From NCBI RefSeq assembly GCF_000455325.1, contig NZ_HG322952.1, positions 800,382-864,381 of the forward strand: a DNA stretch of 64,000 bases, in the 5' to 3' direction. Below the pieces are notes generated by a model that had not been told where the DNA came from, did no database searches, and was given only the letters and a program-made list of their open reading frames with translations. The translations under genes were made by a program, and so were the position numbers. The stretch comes from Mycolicibacterium septicum DSM 44393. GTDB lineage: Bacteria > Actinomycetota > Actinomycetes > Mycobacteriales > Mycobacteriaceae. Positions 49,270 to 57,563 of the stretch are shown here, piece by piece. How positions within the stretch are numbered: position 1 is the first letter of the stretch; each line of letters begins with the position of its first letter.

Positions 49270-50718
49270 TCACGCGGAAAACACCTTTGGCCATGAGTGA
49301 CGCCAGTTGTGGCATTGATCGTTGAATCGCTCTGAATCTTCAGTTGTCTTTGCGAGGATCGAACCATCGATTCCGGCCTCCATGAAGAGGCGAAGCGTCA
49401 GCATCCAGTGCAGCGACTGGTTCAGTGCGTGCATGCGGCGGATCTGGTCGACGCTGAGCCCGTTCTGCCCGAGACCGTGCGCCAGAGCGATGCGTTGGTT
49501 GACGACCTGCTCTTTCCAACGGCTCAAGCGTCCGATGCAGGCGGGGACAGCTTCAGCGACCGGCTCAGCGAGAGCTTTGACTCGTTGGGGATAGCTGTAT
49601 TCGTGCCAGTACTGGCGTAGAGCTGTTGAAAGAGATTGAGAGACCTCTGTCGGCATGTTCGAAGCTTCAACCGCCTCCAGCGAGTTGTCGATCTGCTCGA
49701 CGCTGAATCGTCGTGCATCTGGATCGAGTGTCCGGTGCAGAGCCTCTACAGCGGTCGCCAGAGACAGCGCATCTGCTTCTACAGTCGGATATTCGTTTCG
49801 GATGACGGCGGCAAGGATCTGAGGCACGGGTGTCGTGCGTTGGTGTAGATCGAACCATCGCGGAAGGAACTCGAGTCCGACGTGCGGTCGGGTGAATAGC
49901 AGTTCGCCGGCGGTCTCGGGGCCGGCCGGATCGATCTGGTAGCCGTGTACCGAGCACCAGGTATCGGCCCAAACGTCCAGCGACCGTATGACGCACGGCT
50001 TGCCGGACAACAGCGTCATGAGGTCGGCGAGGGGGCGCAGGACTCTCATTGCGATGTCCGGAAGGCTCCAACCCTGAAAGAGCTCGATCTCGAGCTGACT
50101 GGTCGTGGTGACATGGAGCCCGCGCAAGTCAGGAGGACTGTGCCGTGCTGATGGTGCGAGGGTGAGATAGCCTGCGCCATTGGCGAGTTCGGCATCAAGT
50201 GATTTGTTTCGTACATTCATGTGCCAGTCGAGCTTGAGCGGGTCACGCGGATAGACCGTGGTAGCGAGTGCGGGAAGTCTGGCCCACTCGGCGAGGTTTG
50301 TGACATCGGGCCGAACACCGCAAAGGGGCGTGTCTGGATCGGGCAGATGTTGGCCCGCGACACACCACGTGGCTTTGAGCCCTTGTCTAGACGGACCGGC
50401 GTTTTTGCCGGCAAAGAATAGGCCGGCCAGTTGTGTTTGGTGCGTGGTTTGTGCGTCCCAGAGGGTGACCTTTCGCGGTTTCATCGGGATCGAACCGAGG
50501 ACGACCATGTCGTCAGGTTGATCGCTGAGCTTCACGGCCGCCTTACCTGGCCCGGTGTTCCTGATCAAGAACATTGGCGTGATCTCCGGGCTGACCTCTA
50601 GGCGAACATCAGTGCCATCGACGCTGAGCATCCCCGACACCGGAGAATCGTCGGCATCGGGCAACCAGAATTTACCTAGTGATTGAGCTGTCTTGGAAGG
50701 GAATTCAGCGTTGGTCAC
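49270..50718 (-). CDS. apeA: ApeA-like HEPN protein (candidate anti-phage abortive infection)
   Basis: This encodes about 482 residues. The N-terminus (GKFWLPDADDSPVSGMLSVD, then VVLGSIPMKPRKVTLWDAQT) has the strand pattern of the ApeA N-terminal domain. The C-terminal 170 residues are helical and carry the HEPN RNase motif Rx4H: Arg409 and His414 in NQRIALAHGLGQ. HEPN proteins of this type cleave RNA and are linked to abortive infection. I take the GTG at 50718, which overlaps the 3' end of the SEC-C/HNH gene; the frame is open further up. Its GC is lower than its neighbours'. Family placement is by pattern memory. Confidence 0.75.
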   Translation of the reverse strand: MTNAEFPSKTAQSLGKFWLPDADDSPVSGMLSVDGTDVRLEVSPEITPMFLIRNTGPGKAAVKLSDQPDDMVVLGSIPMKPRKVTLWDAQTTHQTQLAGLFFAGKNAGPSRQGLKATWCVAGQHLPDPDTPLCGVRPDVTNLAEWARLPALATTVYPRDPLKLDWHMNVRNKSLDAELANGAGYLTLAPSARHSPPDLRGLHVTTTSQLEIELFQGWSLPDIAMRVLRPLADLMTLLSGKPCVIRSLDVWADTWCSVHGYQIDPAGPETAGELLFTRPHVGLEFLPRWFDLHQRTTPVPQILAAVIRNEYPTVEADALSLATAVEALHRTLDPDARRFSVEQIDNSLEAVEASNMPTEVSQSLSTALRQYWHEYSYPQRVKALAEPVAEAVPACIGRLSRWKEQVVNQRIALAHGLGQNGLSVDQIRRMHALNQSLHWMLTLRLFMEAGIDGSILAKTTEDSERFNDQCHNWRHSWPKVFSA

Positions 50719-51826
50719 CTGTGAATCTCGCTTCTTCTTGGTTAGGTTCAACGGTCCGCTGCTCTGGGGTTGCGCCACTGGTGACGTTGACTGAGCCTGG
50801 CATGATCTTGTCTCGCAGGCTTGCCGCCCTCCGAGTCGGCGGGACGGACGGATCCTCCCCTGGTGCGCGTTGACTGAAGGCATTGACCATTTCGTGCCCT
50901 AGTTCCGGCCAGGCGAAAGCCGCCATCTTCCAGCAGTTGTTGAAGCCGCGTCGTTGGAAGCTGATAGCTGCGGGCCGGTAAATCTTTCTGACTGGTGGTG
51001 ATTCGAAGGAGATGTTGTATTCGAAGCCGCCGATCTGGATGTAACCGCCAAGAATCTCGCTTTCAACGTTTGCCGGTCGTACCCGCACCGAGTTCCCTTT
51101 GATCCAGTAGTCCGCGTCTCGGTCGAGCATCACATACATGCCCCGGTGCTTCGGCCATTGGGCTCCCCGCCATAGGATTTCGGTCAGTGTCGCGGTGGTC
51201 ACCCCGAGACGAAATCGGTAGGCGACGTGCCCGTTGACCGTGAGGGCGCCGGACTCGATCGCTCCCCAGAGAACTTTGAGTAGCCACAGTTCAAAGTACG
51301 GTCCGCTGATCAGTGTGAAGCCGTTTGGGAAATGCGGCGGCATTCCGGTATGCCAGTTCATGTCGAGCAGATCGTCTCGCAGGTGGGTGAAGAATTCCGC
51401 CGCGACCTTGTCCAGAGGCGACAGGGCCCGGTTGTGTCGACTGCACAGGATCTTCGATGACATCGAGTTGATACCGATGGTTTTCCGTTTCGGCGTTTTT
51501 CCTTGCCAGGCCGCACCTTCGACGGCGATAACTTTCTTGTCGTTGGATACGCGTTCAAGCAGGTCGTCGCTGATCCAATGCTCGCGGGTGAGTTGCTCAT
51601 CGCAGTCCTGGCTGCTGCGGGCGTAGCAGCCAGGGTTGCCGTACTCGGTGCGCGGCCCAGTGATGAGAGCTGGCGGACGTTCTGCGACCCATGTGTCGTC
51701 GGTGGCTCGATGGCAGTGCTGAGCTTGCAGCCCTGAACCACATGGGCAGTCATGCTCGGGGGCGGGGCCGTAAAAGGGGTTGAACGCAACGTCAGGGTCG
51801 TGCACGACCTCTAGGAGTTCTCTCAT
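50705..51826 (-). CDS. SEC-C zinc motif plus HNH-like nuclease protein, partner of the ApeA-like gene
   Basis: This encodes about 373 residues. Near the N-terminus a SEC-C-like zinc knuckle (DCPCGSGLQAQHCH) is visible. After it come PGCYARSSQDCDEQLTREHW and ILCSRHNRALSPLDKVAAEF, a Cys/His series like divergent HNH endonucleases that use a Cys4 zinc and a REHW/CSRHN core. The rest has no recognised domain. The start is uncertain (51826 or 51883). Its stop overlaps the ApeA-like start by 14 bp, so the two are coupled. A nuclease with an RNase-type HEPN protein suggests a two-component defence system. Confidence 0.6.
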   Translation of the reverse strand: MRELLEVVHDPDVAFNPFYGPAPEHDCPCGSGLQAQHCHRATDDTWVAERPPALITGPRTEYGNPGCYARSSQDCDEQLTREHWISDDLLERVSNDKKVIAVEGAAWQGKTPKRKTIGINSMSSKILCSRHNRALSPLDKVAAEFFTHLRDDLLDMNWHTGMPPHFPNGFTLISGPYFELWLLKVLWGAIESGALTVNGHVAYRFRLGVTTATLTEILWRGAQWPKHRGMYVMLDRDADYWIKGNSVRVRPANVESEILGGYIQIGGFEYNISFESPPVRKIYRPAAISFQRRGFNNCWKMAAFAWPELGHEMVNAFSQRAPGEDPSVPPTRRAASLRDKIMPGSVNVTSGATPEQRTVEPNQEEARFTGDQR

Positions 51827-52096
51827 CGGCGGCGCAGCCCTCTGGCGTGCGAAGACCGCGTTTTCAGCCTTGCGAACGCACACCGAAAGTGACGATAAGA
51901 CGTCGACCTAACATGGACTCAGAAGATCGCAGTACCAGGCCGCGCGATCTGCCCATCGGCAGCCGAAACGCCTAGTCGGCCGGACCACAAGAATGCTTAC
52001 TAGCGCTATCGCATCGCCTGCATGGAGCAGTTCAGCTCCTGTCGAGATGTGAATTCGGCGCGGGTGACTGTTTGCAATTCGGCGTTGCAGTCTCTG

Positions 52097-52576
52097 TCAC
52101 GACAAGGGTTCATGCCGCCGGCTCGCGGGCACACTCACACGCCTGCGCAAATGGCGTGTAGCGAGTTGCCGGAACTCGGCCTCACCGAGCTGTCCTTTGC
52201 AGAAGGCGATTTCGATGTCGTCCCAACTGCCCGCCTTGTACGCATCAGTAGCAACGCCTCCAACGGATGCCGGGGCGCCGAAGGAGTACTGACGATTCAA
52301 GAGCTGGTTCATCATCTCGTCCCCATCGATCAGCCCTGCGACGTGTCGGTCGATGATCTCAGCAGGCGCCTGTTCAAGTTGTGAAGGATCGTCGGTGAAC
52401 CGACGCAAGATACGTTGCACCGCCGGCACCGAGTAAACGCCGACGATGTCGCTGATTTGCGTGTGAGTCAGCCCACTATCGGTGGCAGCCTGGTAGATCG
52501 CGCGGTCGAGTTCACGTTTCTGCACCCGGTAGAGTGCGGCGTTGGCCGCCAGCCGAGTCAGCGCCGTCTCACTCAT
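52097..52576 (-). CDS. HTH-containing hypothetical protein
   Basis: This encodes about 159 residues. A helix-turn-helix is suggested in GLTHTQISDIVGVYSVPAVQ, preceded by a long basic helix (NAALYRVQKRELDRAIYQAA). The C-terminal half contains GLIDGDEMMNQLLNRQYSFG and ends in a basic tail. It overlaps the RHH gene by 8 bp, so the two are co-translated. Pairs of small RHH and HTH proteins are typical of plasmid and ICE maintenance or toxin-antitoxin modules. I do not recognise the family. Confidence 0.55.
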   Translation of the reverse strand: MSETALTRLAANAALYRVQKRELDRAIYQAATDSGLTHTQISDIVGVYSVPAVQRILRRFTDDPSQLEQAPAEIIDRHVAGLIDGDEMMNQLLNRQYSFGAPASVGGVATDAYKAGSWDDIEIAFCKGQLGEAEFRQLATRHLRRRVSVPASRRHEPLS

Positions 52577-52811
52577 CCCCCGAATCACTCCAGGGTCCTA
52601 TGCGCATCACAGGATGCGGTCTGCCACAGTCAAGCGCAGTGGACATCTCGCTATCCGGCTCGCCGATATCCGGGCCGACACTGATGAGCCTCAGCAGTCG
52701 GGGAACCGTGATGCCCCTGAGCGCGGCCTCGGCTTCGAGAGCACTCTTTTCCTGCGGGAGCAGGCGTACCTTGACCTGTTCCGTCAGGCGGCGATTCTCA
52801 GAATTGGACAC
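52569..52811 (-). CDS. Ribbon-helix-helix (MobC-like) small protein
   Basis: This encodes 80 residues starting EQVKVRLLPQEKSALEAEAA followed by LRGITVPRLLR, the RHH pattern of MobC and related relaxosome or CopG-type proteins. The rest is short and unstructured. It is followed by the HTH gene with an 8-bp overlap. Upstream (52866-52878) lies the 13-bp CTACTAGTAGTAC element, which has a palindromic core as RHH operators do and is repeated at the other end of the island part. No relaxase gene is visible. Confidence 0.6.
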   Translation of the reverse strand: MSNSENRRLTEQVKVRLLPQEKSALEAEAALRGITVPRLLRLISVGPDIGEPDSEMSTALDCGRPHPVMRIGPWSDSGDE

Positions 52812-52865
52812 AACCCCTCCTCAACCCACAGGAGTCCAGCGTCTCGGCGAGCAACTCAGCTAATG

Positions 52866-52878
52866 GTACTACTAGTAG
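52866..52878. repeat. CTACTAGTAGTAC element, right copy (inverted)
   Basis: The same 13 bases as at 36473-36485 lie here in reverse orientation, 54 bp from the RHH gene start. The palindromic core is ACTACTAGTAGT. It could be bound by the RHH protein. No longer match between the two flanks is visible. Confidence 0.5.
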
Positions 52879-52927
52879 TGCATACAGTTGCGGTGCTTAC
52901 GGGATTGGGGCACGCCTGCTACCGACT

Positions 52928-53998
52928 TCACTGGATCTTCCAGGACCACCCTGGCAGCGCTTCAAGTTGGGAGACTCTGGTGGATGGCATGCGGCCGCGG
53001 TCGTGTGCGTCTCGTTGGGCGCGTGCCCAGTCACCGACGGGATAGTCGTCGTAGGTGTGTCCGCGGGGCGGATTGGCGTGGCCGTTCTGATCGCTGTAGC
53101 GGCGAAGTGCGTCAAATCCGCGCTGCCACTGAGCATCTAGGGGTGACCATTGCCATCCTGGCAGTGACTCCAGTGCTGCAGCTTGCTGTTCGGGTAGGGT
53201 GCCTTGCCGGTACTGATAGCGCTTGCCGGTCACCCATGCGCCGAGCCGGAATCCGTCGATGACGGTGTGTTGACTGGGCGAGGCATGCCCGTTTGCGGCC
53301 GCAAAGCTGGTGAGTGCCTCGAAACCAACGGTCCACTGCTCGCGTTGGCGGCCCCAGCTGAAGCCGCGCAATGCCTCGAGTGTGGCGATCCGCTCCTGCG
53401 GCAAAGTGCCGGCACGGAAGTCTTCTCGGCAGCGGTGGAGCCATTGTCCTAACGGGTACCCGTCAAGCTCGGCATCTTGCTGCACGTCGTCGAGACTTCG
53501 GTGGAGTTTGATGTAGCGTTTGGCGGCCAGTATCCCTTGCTTCCAACGTGTTTCGTCCTGATCCCATGTCCAGCCCGGCAGTTTGTCCAGGAGGGTGATC
53601 TGGACCAGAGACAGCTGGCCGCTGAGCTGGGCGCTGCGTTGCGCCGCCGCCCAGGCCTGGATCTCGACGCCGTCGATGACGGTCGCCTCGAAGCCAATGA
53701 TGCTGCGGTGCTTGCGCGCGTAGGCCTGCACGGTGTCGTAAGCGTGGCGCCAGCTGTCGGGGCGCGAGGGTCCCCACTGCCAGCCTTCAATGCGTTCGAG
53801 CGCCTTGACACGTTTGGCGTCCAGCGCGCCGTTCCAGTAGTCGTTTCTGCACTGAACAACCCATTTGCCGAGGTCAACGCCAAATGCCCGGACACCTCGC
53901 GCGACGTCGGTGGTTCCGCGCGCATCGCGATAGGCCTTCAACGCTTGCAGGGACCGTGTCCACTGGTCGGCCTCGGAGTTGGTGTCGGTGGAACTCAC
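52928..53998 (-). CDS. Protein of five helicase-associated (HA) repeats
   Basis: This encodes 356 residues made almost wholly of five HA-type repeats of 60-70 residues; each ends in a pattern like LG.W......Y..G.L...RI..LE.L.GW.W (for example LGKWVVQCRNDYWNGALDAK, GWQWG; LGQWLHRCREDFRAGTLPQE; VGDWARAQRDAHDRGR). HA repeats usually trail a DEAD helicase, but no helicase is present. They are thought to bind nucleic acid. The start overlaps the stop of the OmpR-type regulator gene (ATGA), placing it last in the pst operon. Confidence 0.8.
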   Translation of the reverse strand: MSSTDTNSEADQWTRSLQALKAYRDARGTTDVARGVRAFGVDLGKWVVQCRNDYWNGALDAKRVKALERIEGWQWGPSRPDSWRHAYDTVQAYARKHRSIIGFEATVIDGVEIQAWAAAQRSAQLSGQLSLVQITLLDKLPGWTWDQDETRWKQGILAAKRYIKLHRSLDDVQQDAELDGYPLGQWLHRCREDFRAGTLPQERIATLEALRGFSWGRQREQWTVGFEALTSFAAANGHASPSQHTVIDGFRLGAWVTGKRYQYRQGTLPEQQAAALESLPGWQWSPLDAQWQRGFDALRRYSDQNGHANPPRGHTYDDYPVGDWARAQRDAHDRGRMPSTRVSQLEALPGWSWKIQ

Positions 53999-54771
53999 GT
54001 GTAGATCGAGGGGGCCAGCCGGTATCCGGCACCACGGATGGTGCGGATGAACTCTCCGTGTTCAGCGTCGACGCCGAGTTTGTCGCGCAGCCGTTTGACG
54101 TGCACGGCCACGGTGTTGGTGTCAGAGACACGCCCCCACACGGCGTCACTGATTTCTTCGGAACTGACGACTCGGCCACGCTGCTTGATCAAGAAGATCA
54201 GCAGTTCCAGTTCACGCTGGGTGAGTTGGACTTCGCGGCCACGAACCCGGGTTTCGTAACCATCGGGATCCACATGGATGGGTCCGGCGAAGAACGTGGC
54301 CGGCTCGTCGGGGCGCTTGTCACCGCTGAGCGCGAATGGGGCGATCGCGGTGATGTCATAGGGCCGGGCGATGACCGCCGAGGCACCGGCTACGAGGACC
54401 TGGCGGGCCACGTCGTCATCTTCGGGCGCCGAGCCAACCAGGATCGGTAGGGACCACCGGCCACGCACTGCTGCGGCGATGGTGGCCGCGTCGACGATCT
54501 CGGTGCGGGCCTGCAGCACCAGCGCGTTGGGCGGTCCGGCACCGACTGTCAGCAGCGCTTCAGCGCCATCGCTGCACCACACGGTGTCGATTCCGGTGCG
54601 TGCGGCGTCCTCCATCAACTGTTCGGCGATGATTGCATCGGTGTCGACGAGCAACAGACTGCCGCGCGCAGGCCCCACGGCAGCACGAAATGCTGGCCGC
54701 GTGAACTCGTCGGCACGGCGTACCTCGATCGTCAAATCGTGTACCCCACTCTTCTTCTCACGCGCTCGCAA
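53995..54771 (-). CDS. Atypical OmpR/PhoB-type response regulator without phospho-acceptor Asp
   Basis: This encodes about 258 residues. A degenerate receiver domain (about 37-140: GSLLLVDTDAIIAEQL ... PNALVLQARTE ... PILVGSAPEDDD) has Gln87 where the phosphorylated Asp should stand, and lacks the usual Thr-Lys pair. The C-terminal winged helix (about 165-255) is intact: VQLTQRELELLIFLIKQ, VSSEEISDAVWGRVSDTNT, VAVHVKRLRDKLG and IRTIRGAGYRL. It therefore acts without phosphorylation. It lies 33 bp after pstB copy 2 and overlaps the HA gene, so it belongs to the pst operon. The true start may be a little downstream. Confidence 0.82.
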   Translation of the reverse strand: MRAREKKSGVHDLTIEVRRADEFTRPAFRAAVGPARGSLLLVDTDAIIAEQLMEDAARTGIDTVWCSDGAEALLTVGAGPPNALVLQARTEIVDAATIAAAVRGRWSLPILVGSAPEDDDVARQVLVAGASAVIARPYDITAIAPFALSGDKRPDEPATFFAGPIHVDPDGYETRVRGREVQLTQRELELLIFLIKQRGRVVSSEEISDAVWGRVSDTNTVAVHVKRLRDKLGVDAEHGEFIRTIRGAGYRLAPSIYT

Positions 54772-54804
54772 AACCCCCGTGCGTGATGCGCATCCCGCCG
54801 ACTA

Positions 54805-55581
54805 TTAGCCAAATCGGCCGGAGATGTAGTCCTCGGTCGCCTTCTTGCCTGGATTGGAGAACATCTTCTCGGTGTCGTCGATCTCGATAAGCATGCCGGG
54901 CTTTCCGGTGGCCTCGAGGTTGAAGAACGCGGTCTGATCACTGACACGGGCGGCCTGCTGCATGTTGTGGGTGACGATGACGATCGTGTAGTCCTGCTTG
55001 AGCGTGGAGATCAGATCTTCGATGGCCAGCGTCGAGATCGGGTCGAGCGCCGAGCAGGGCTCATCCATCAACAGCACATCGGGCTGCACGGCGATGGCAC
55101 GGGCGATGCACAACCGCTGCTGCTGACCACCCGACAGACCACCGCCGGGCCTATCCAGGCGGTCCTTGACCTCGGTCCACAGGTTCGCGCCGCGCAGTGA
55201 ACGCTCGGCCACCTCGTCGAGGGTCTTCTTGCTGCGCACACCCTGCAGCTTCAGCCCGGCCACCACGTTGTCACGAATCGACATGGTGGGGAACGGGTTC
55301 GGACGCTGGAACACCATTCCGATGGTCTTGCGCACGCCCACCGGGTCCACCCCGGCGCCGTAGATGTCCTCACCGTCGAGCAGCACCGAGCCCTCGACAC
55401 GGGCGCCAGGTGTTACCTCGTGCATGCGGTTCAGCGACCTCAGCACCGTGGACTTGCCGCAGCCCGACGGGCCGATGAACGCGGTCACGCTGCGCGGCTG
55501 CACCGACAAACCCACGTCGGCCACGGCGTGGAATGCGCCGTAGTAGATGTTGACGTCTTTGAGGTCAATACGTTTGGCCAT
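54805..55581 (-). CDS. pstB: Phosphate ABC transporter ATP-binding protein PstB (copy 2, island)
   Basis: This encodes 258 residues with all ABC motifs (Walker A 37-45, LSGGQQQR, VLLMDEP). It differs from copy 1 at 14 positions, mostly conservative or near the ends. In contrast to copy 1 it stands behind an intact pstS-pstC-pstA set, 18 bp after pstA. The regulator gene follows 33 bp later. With two functional-looking PstB proteins, either could serve the one complete PstA/PstC seen here. Confidence 0.95.
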   Translation of the reverse strand: MAKRIDLKDVNIYYGAFHAVADVGLSVQPRSVTAFIGPSGCGKSTVLRSLNRMHEVTPGARVEGSVLLDGEDIYGAGVDPVGVRKTIGMVFQRPNPFPTMSIRDNVVAGLKLQGVRSKKTLDEVAERSLRGANLWTEVKDRLDRPGGGLSGGQQQRLCIARAIAVQPDVLLMDEPCSALDPISTLAIEDLISTLKQDYTIVIVTHNMQQAARVSDQTAFFNLEATGKPGMLIEIDDTEKMFSNPGKKATEDYISGRFG

Positions 55582-55599
55582 GAGGAACGTTCCTTGCGG

Positions 55600-56499
55600 T
55601 TAGCGGTTGCGGGTGAGGAGGCGTGTCGCGATCGAGGCCAGGAACATCAGGATGCCCACCACGATGATCAGCGTCAACGCAGCACCCCAGACACGCATTT
55701 GCCCGGCGGGTTGGGGGTTGATCAGTTCGGTGTAGATGAGCAGCGGCAGCGATGCCATGTTGCCGTCGAGCACGTCGAAGTTGATGGATCTGGCGTATCC
55801 CACCAGGACCAGCACCGGGGCGGTCTCACCGATGACGCGGGCGATCGACAGCAGAATGCCGCTGATGATGCCGGGCAGCGCGGTGGGCAGCACGACGCGA
55901 GCGATGGTGACCCACTTGGGAATGCCCAATGCGAGGCTGGCTTCCCGGAGTTCGTCGGGCACCAGTTTGAGCATCTCCTCAGTGGAGCGCACCACCACCG
56001 GCAGCATCAGCAAGACCAGTGCCAGCGATACGGCGAAGGCACTTTGCGGGAATCCGAGGGTGGCGATCCACAACGCGAAGATGAACAGGGCAGCCACGAT
56101 TGAGGGCACACCGGCCAAGACGTCGACCATGAAGGTGGTCACCCGAGCCAGCCGGGAGCGGCCGTACTCGACGAGGTAGATGCCAGCCATGATGCCCAGC
56201 GGGATCGCGATGATGGCAGCGATGCCGGCCTGCACCAGCGTTCCGTAGAGCGCGTGGTAGATGCCTCCGGCGAAGGATTCGGGCAGCACACCTTGCAGCG
56301 AGCGAGTCCACCAACCCGATTTGGTGACGCCCTGCCAGCCCCTCTCCACCACGATGTAGAGCACCCAGAACAACGGGATCAATGCGACCCCGAATGCTGC
56401 GACGAATAGCGAGGTCGCGATGTTGTTCTTGATGCGCCGACCGACGCTCACCGAGTGGAACGTCTGGCTCTTGACCGGGCTGTCGAATGCGGTGGTCAT
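55600..56499 (-). CDS. pstA: Phosphate ABC transporter permease PstA
   Basis: This encodes 299 residues with six membrane segments and the EAA-type cytosolic loop (REASLALGIPKWVTIARVV). The N-terminus has FVAAFGVALIPLFWVLYIVV; the C-terminus RVWGAALTLIIVVGILMFLA. Only the C-terminal third has a counterpart at 35984-36274. Its ATG overlaps the pstC stop (ATGA). It is the permease half-partner of PstC and of either PstB. Confidence 0.94.
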   Translation of the reverse strand: MTTAFDSPVKSQTFHSVSVGRRIKNNIATSLFVAAFGVALIPLFWVLYIVVERGWQGVTKSGWWTRSLQGVLPESFAGGIYHALYGTLVQAGIAAIIAIPLGIMAGIYLVEYGRSRLARVTTFMVDVLAGVPSIVAALFIFALWIATLGFPQSAFAVSLALVLLMLPVVVRSTEEMLKLVPDELREASLALGIPKWVTIARVVLPTALPGIISGILLSIARVIGETAPVLVLVGYARSINFDVLDGNMASLPLLIYTELINPQPAGQMRVWGAALTLIIVVGILMFLASIATRLLTRNR

Positions 56500-57470
56500 C
56501 CGTTGACCTTCCCTCCAGCAATGCCGCGGGCGGCCGCGTTGACCACGAAGGTCAGGGCGAACAGGACGAAACCGGCGGCAATGTAGGCGCCGGTAGGCAG
56601 TGGTGCACTGAATTCGGCTGCCGCCGAGGCAATTTTGGAGGCGAAGGTGTAGCCACCGTCAAACAACGACCAGCTACCCGGCTGTGCTGCCGAGCGCAGG
56701 ATGATCAGTACCGCAACGGTTTCACCGAGCGCACGACCGAGGCCCAGCATTGAGGCGGCGATGACACCGCTGCGACCGTACGGCAGCACCGTCATACGTA
56801 CCGTTTCCCATTTCGTGGCACCCAAAGCCTGGGCGGCTTCGATCCGGGAGATCGGGGTCTGGCGGAACACTTCCCGACTCACCGAGGTGATGATCGGCAG
56901 AATCATCACCGCCAGCACCACGCCGGCGGTGAAGATGGTGCCGCCGCCCGCCAGCGACACGTTTCCGGTCTCGAACAGGAACAGCCAGCCCAAGGATTTG
57001 TTGAGGAAACTGGCTACCGGCTCCAGCCAGGGAGCCAGGATGAAGATTCCCCATAGACCGAAGATGATCGAGGGCACCGCGGCGAGAAGGTCGACCAGCG
57101 CGCTGAACGGTCGGGACAGGCGTGCCGGTGCGTAGTGGGTGAGAAACAGTGCGATGCCCACCGCGACCGGCACAGCAAGTGCGAGCGCGAATACCGAGCT
57201 GAGCACAGTCACCATGAACAGGTCGCGGATGCCGAACCTCAAATTGTCGGCGTCGGCGGTGTTGAACTCGGTACTGGTGAAGAAGTTGGCGTGGTTGGCC
57301 CCGAGCGATGGAATGGCGCGGATCAGCAGGAAGATCGCAATGAGTGCGATCGCGATGACAATGGTCGACCCCGCCGCGACAGCTAGCGCCTTGAAGATAC
57401 GGTCACCGAGCTGGCCGCTCCCCGCGCGGATCGCGCTCGTCTTTTTGGTGGCCTTGTCCGGATCAGGCAT
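56496..57470 (-). CDS. pstC: Phosphate ABC transporter permease PstC
   Basis: This encodes 324 residues: cytosolic start with Lys/Thr (PDPDKATKKTSAIRAG), a first helix (STIVIAIALIAIFLLIRAIP), a periplasmic loop, five further helices and the EAA loop IEAAQALGATKWETVRMTVL. The ATG at 57470 follows GAAAGGGGAGAG; the longer frame to 57551 would run through the hairpin between pstS and pstC. It overlaps pstA by ATGA. Confidence 0.94.
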   Translation of the reverse strand: MPDPDKATKKTSAIRAGSGQLGDRIFKALAVAAGSTIVIAIALIAIFLLIRAIPSLGANHANFFTSTEFNTADADNLRFGIRDLFMVTVLSSVFALALAVPVAVGIALFLTHYAPARLSRPFSALVDLLAAVPSIIFGLWGIFILAPWLEPVASFLNKSLGWLFLFETGNVSLAGGGTIFTAGVVLAVMILPIITSVSREVFRQTPISRIEAAQALGATKWETVRMTVLPYGRSGVIAASMLGLGRALGETVAVLIILRSAAQPGSWSLFDGGYTFASKIASAAAEFSAPLPTGAYIAAGFVLFALTFVVNAAARGIAGGKVNG

Positions 57471-57485
57471 AGATGCAGTCTCTCC

Positions 57486-57523
57486 CCTTTCGGGGGCCGC
57501 CGGTGTAGACGGCCCCCGAAAGG
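57486..57523 (-). promoter_or_regulatory. Strong hairpin between pstS and pstC
   Basis: There are perfect 14-bp arms (CCTTTCGGGGGCCG with its complement) and a 10-base loop, 16 bp before the pstC ATG and 40 bp after the pstS stop. There is no T-run. It resembles the intercistronic hairpins that stabilise binding-protein mRNA and lower read-through to the permease genes, which fits the need for more PstS than PstC. Confidence 0.65.
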
Positions 57524-57563
57524 TTCCCGAGATCTCTGGCTGTAAGGCCATCAGTGATTCCGA

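Noticed and set aside
35198..55581. Second pstB as an assembly duplication
   Set aside because: The proteins differ at 14 sites, and the pstA pieces are far more diverged, so these are separate homologues.
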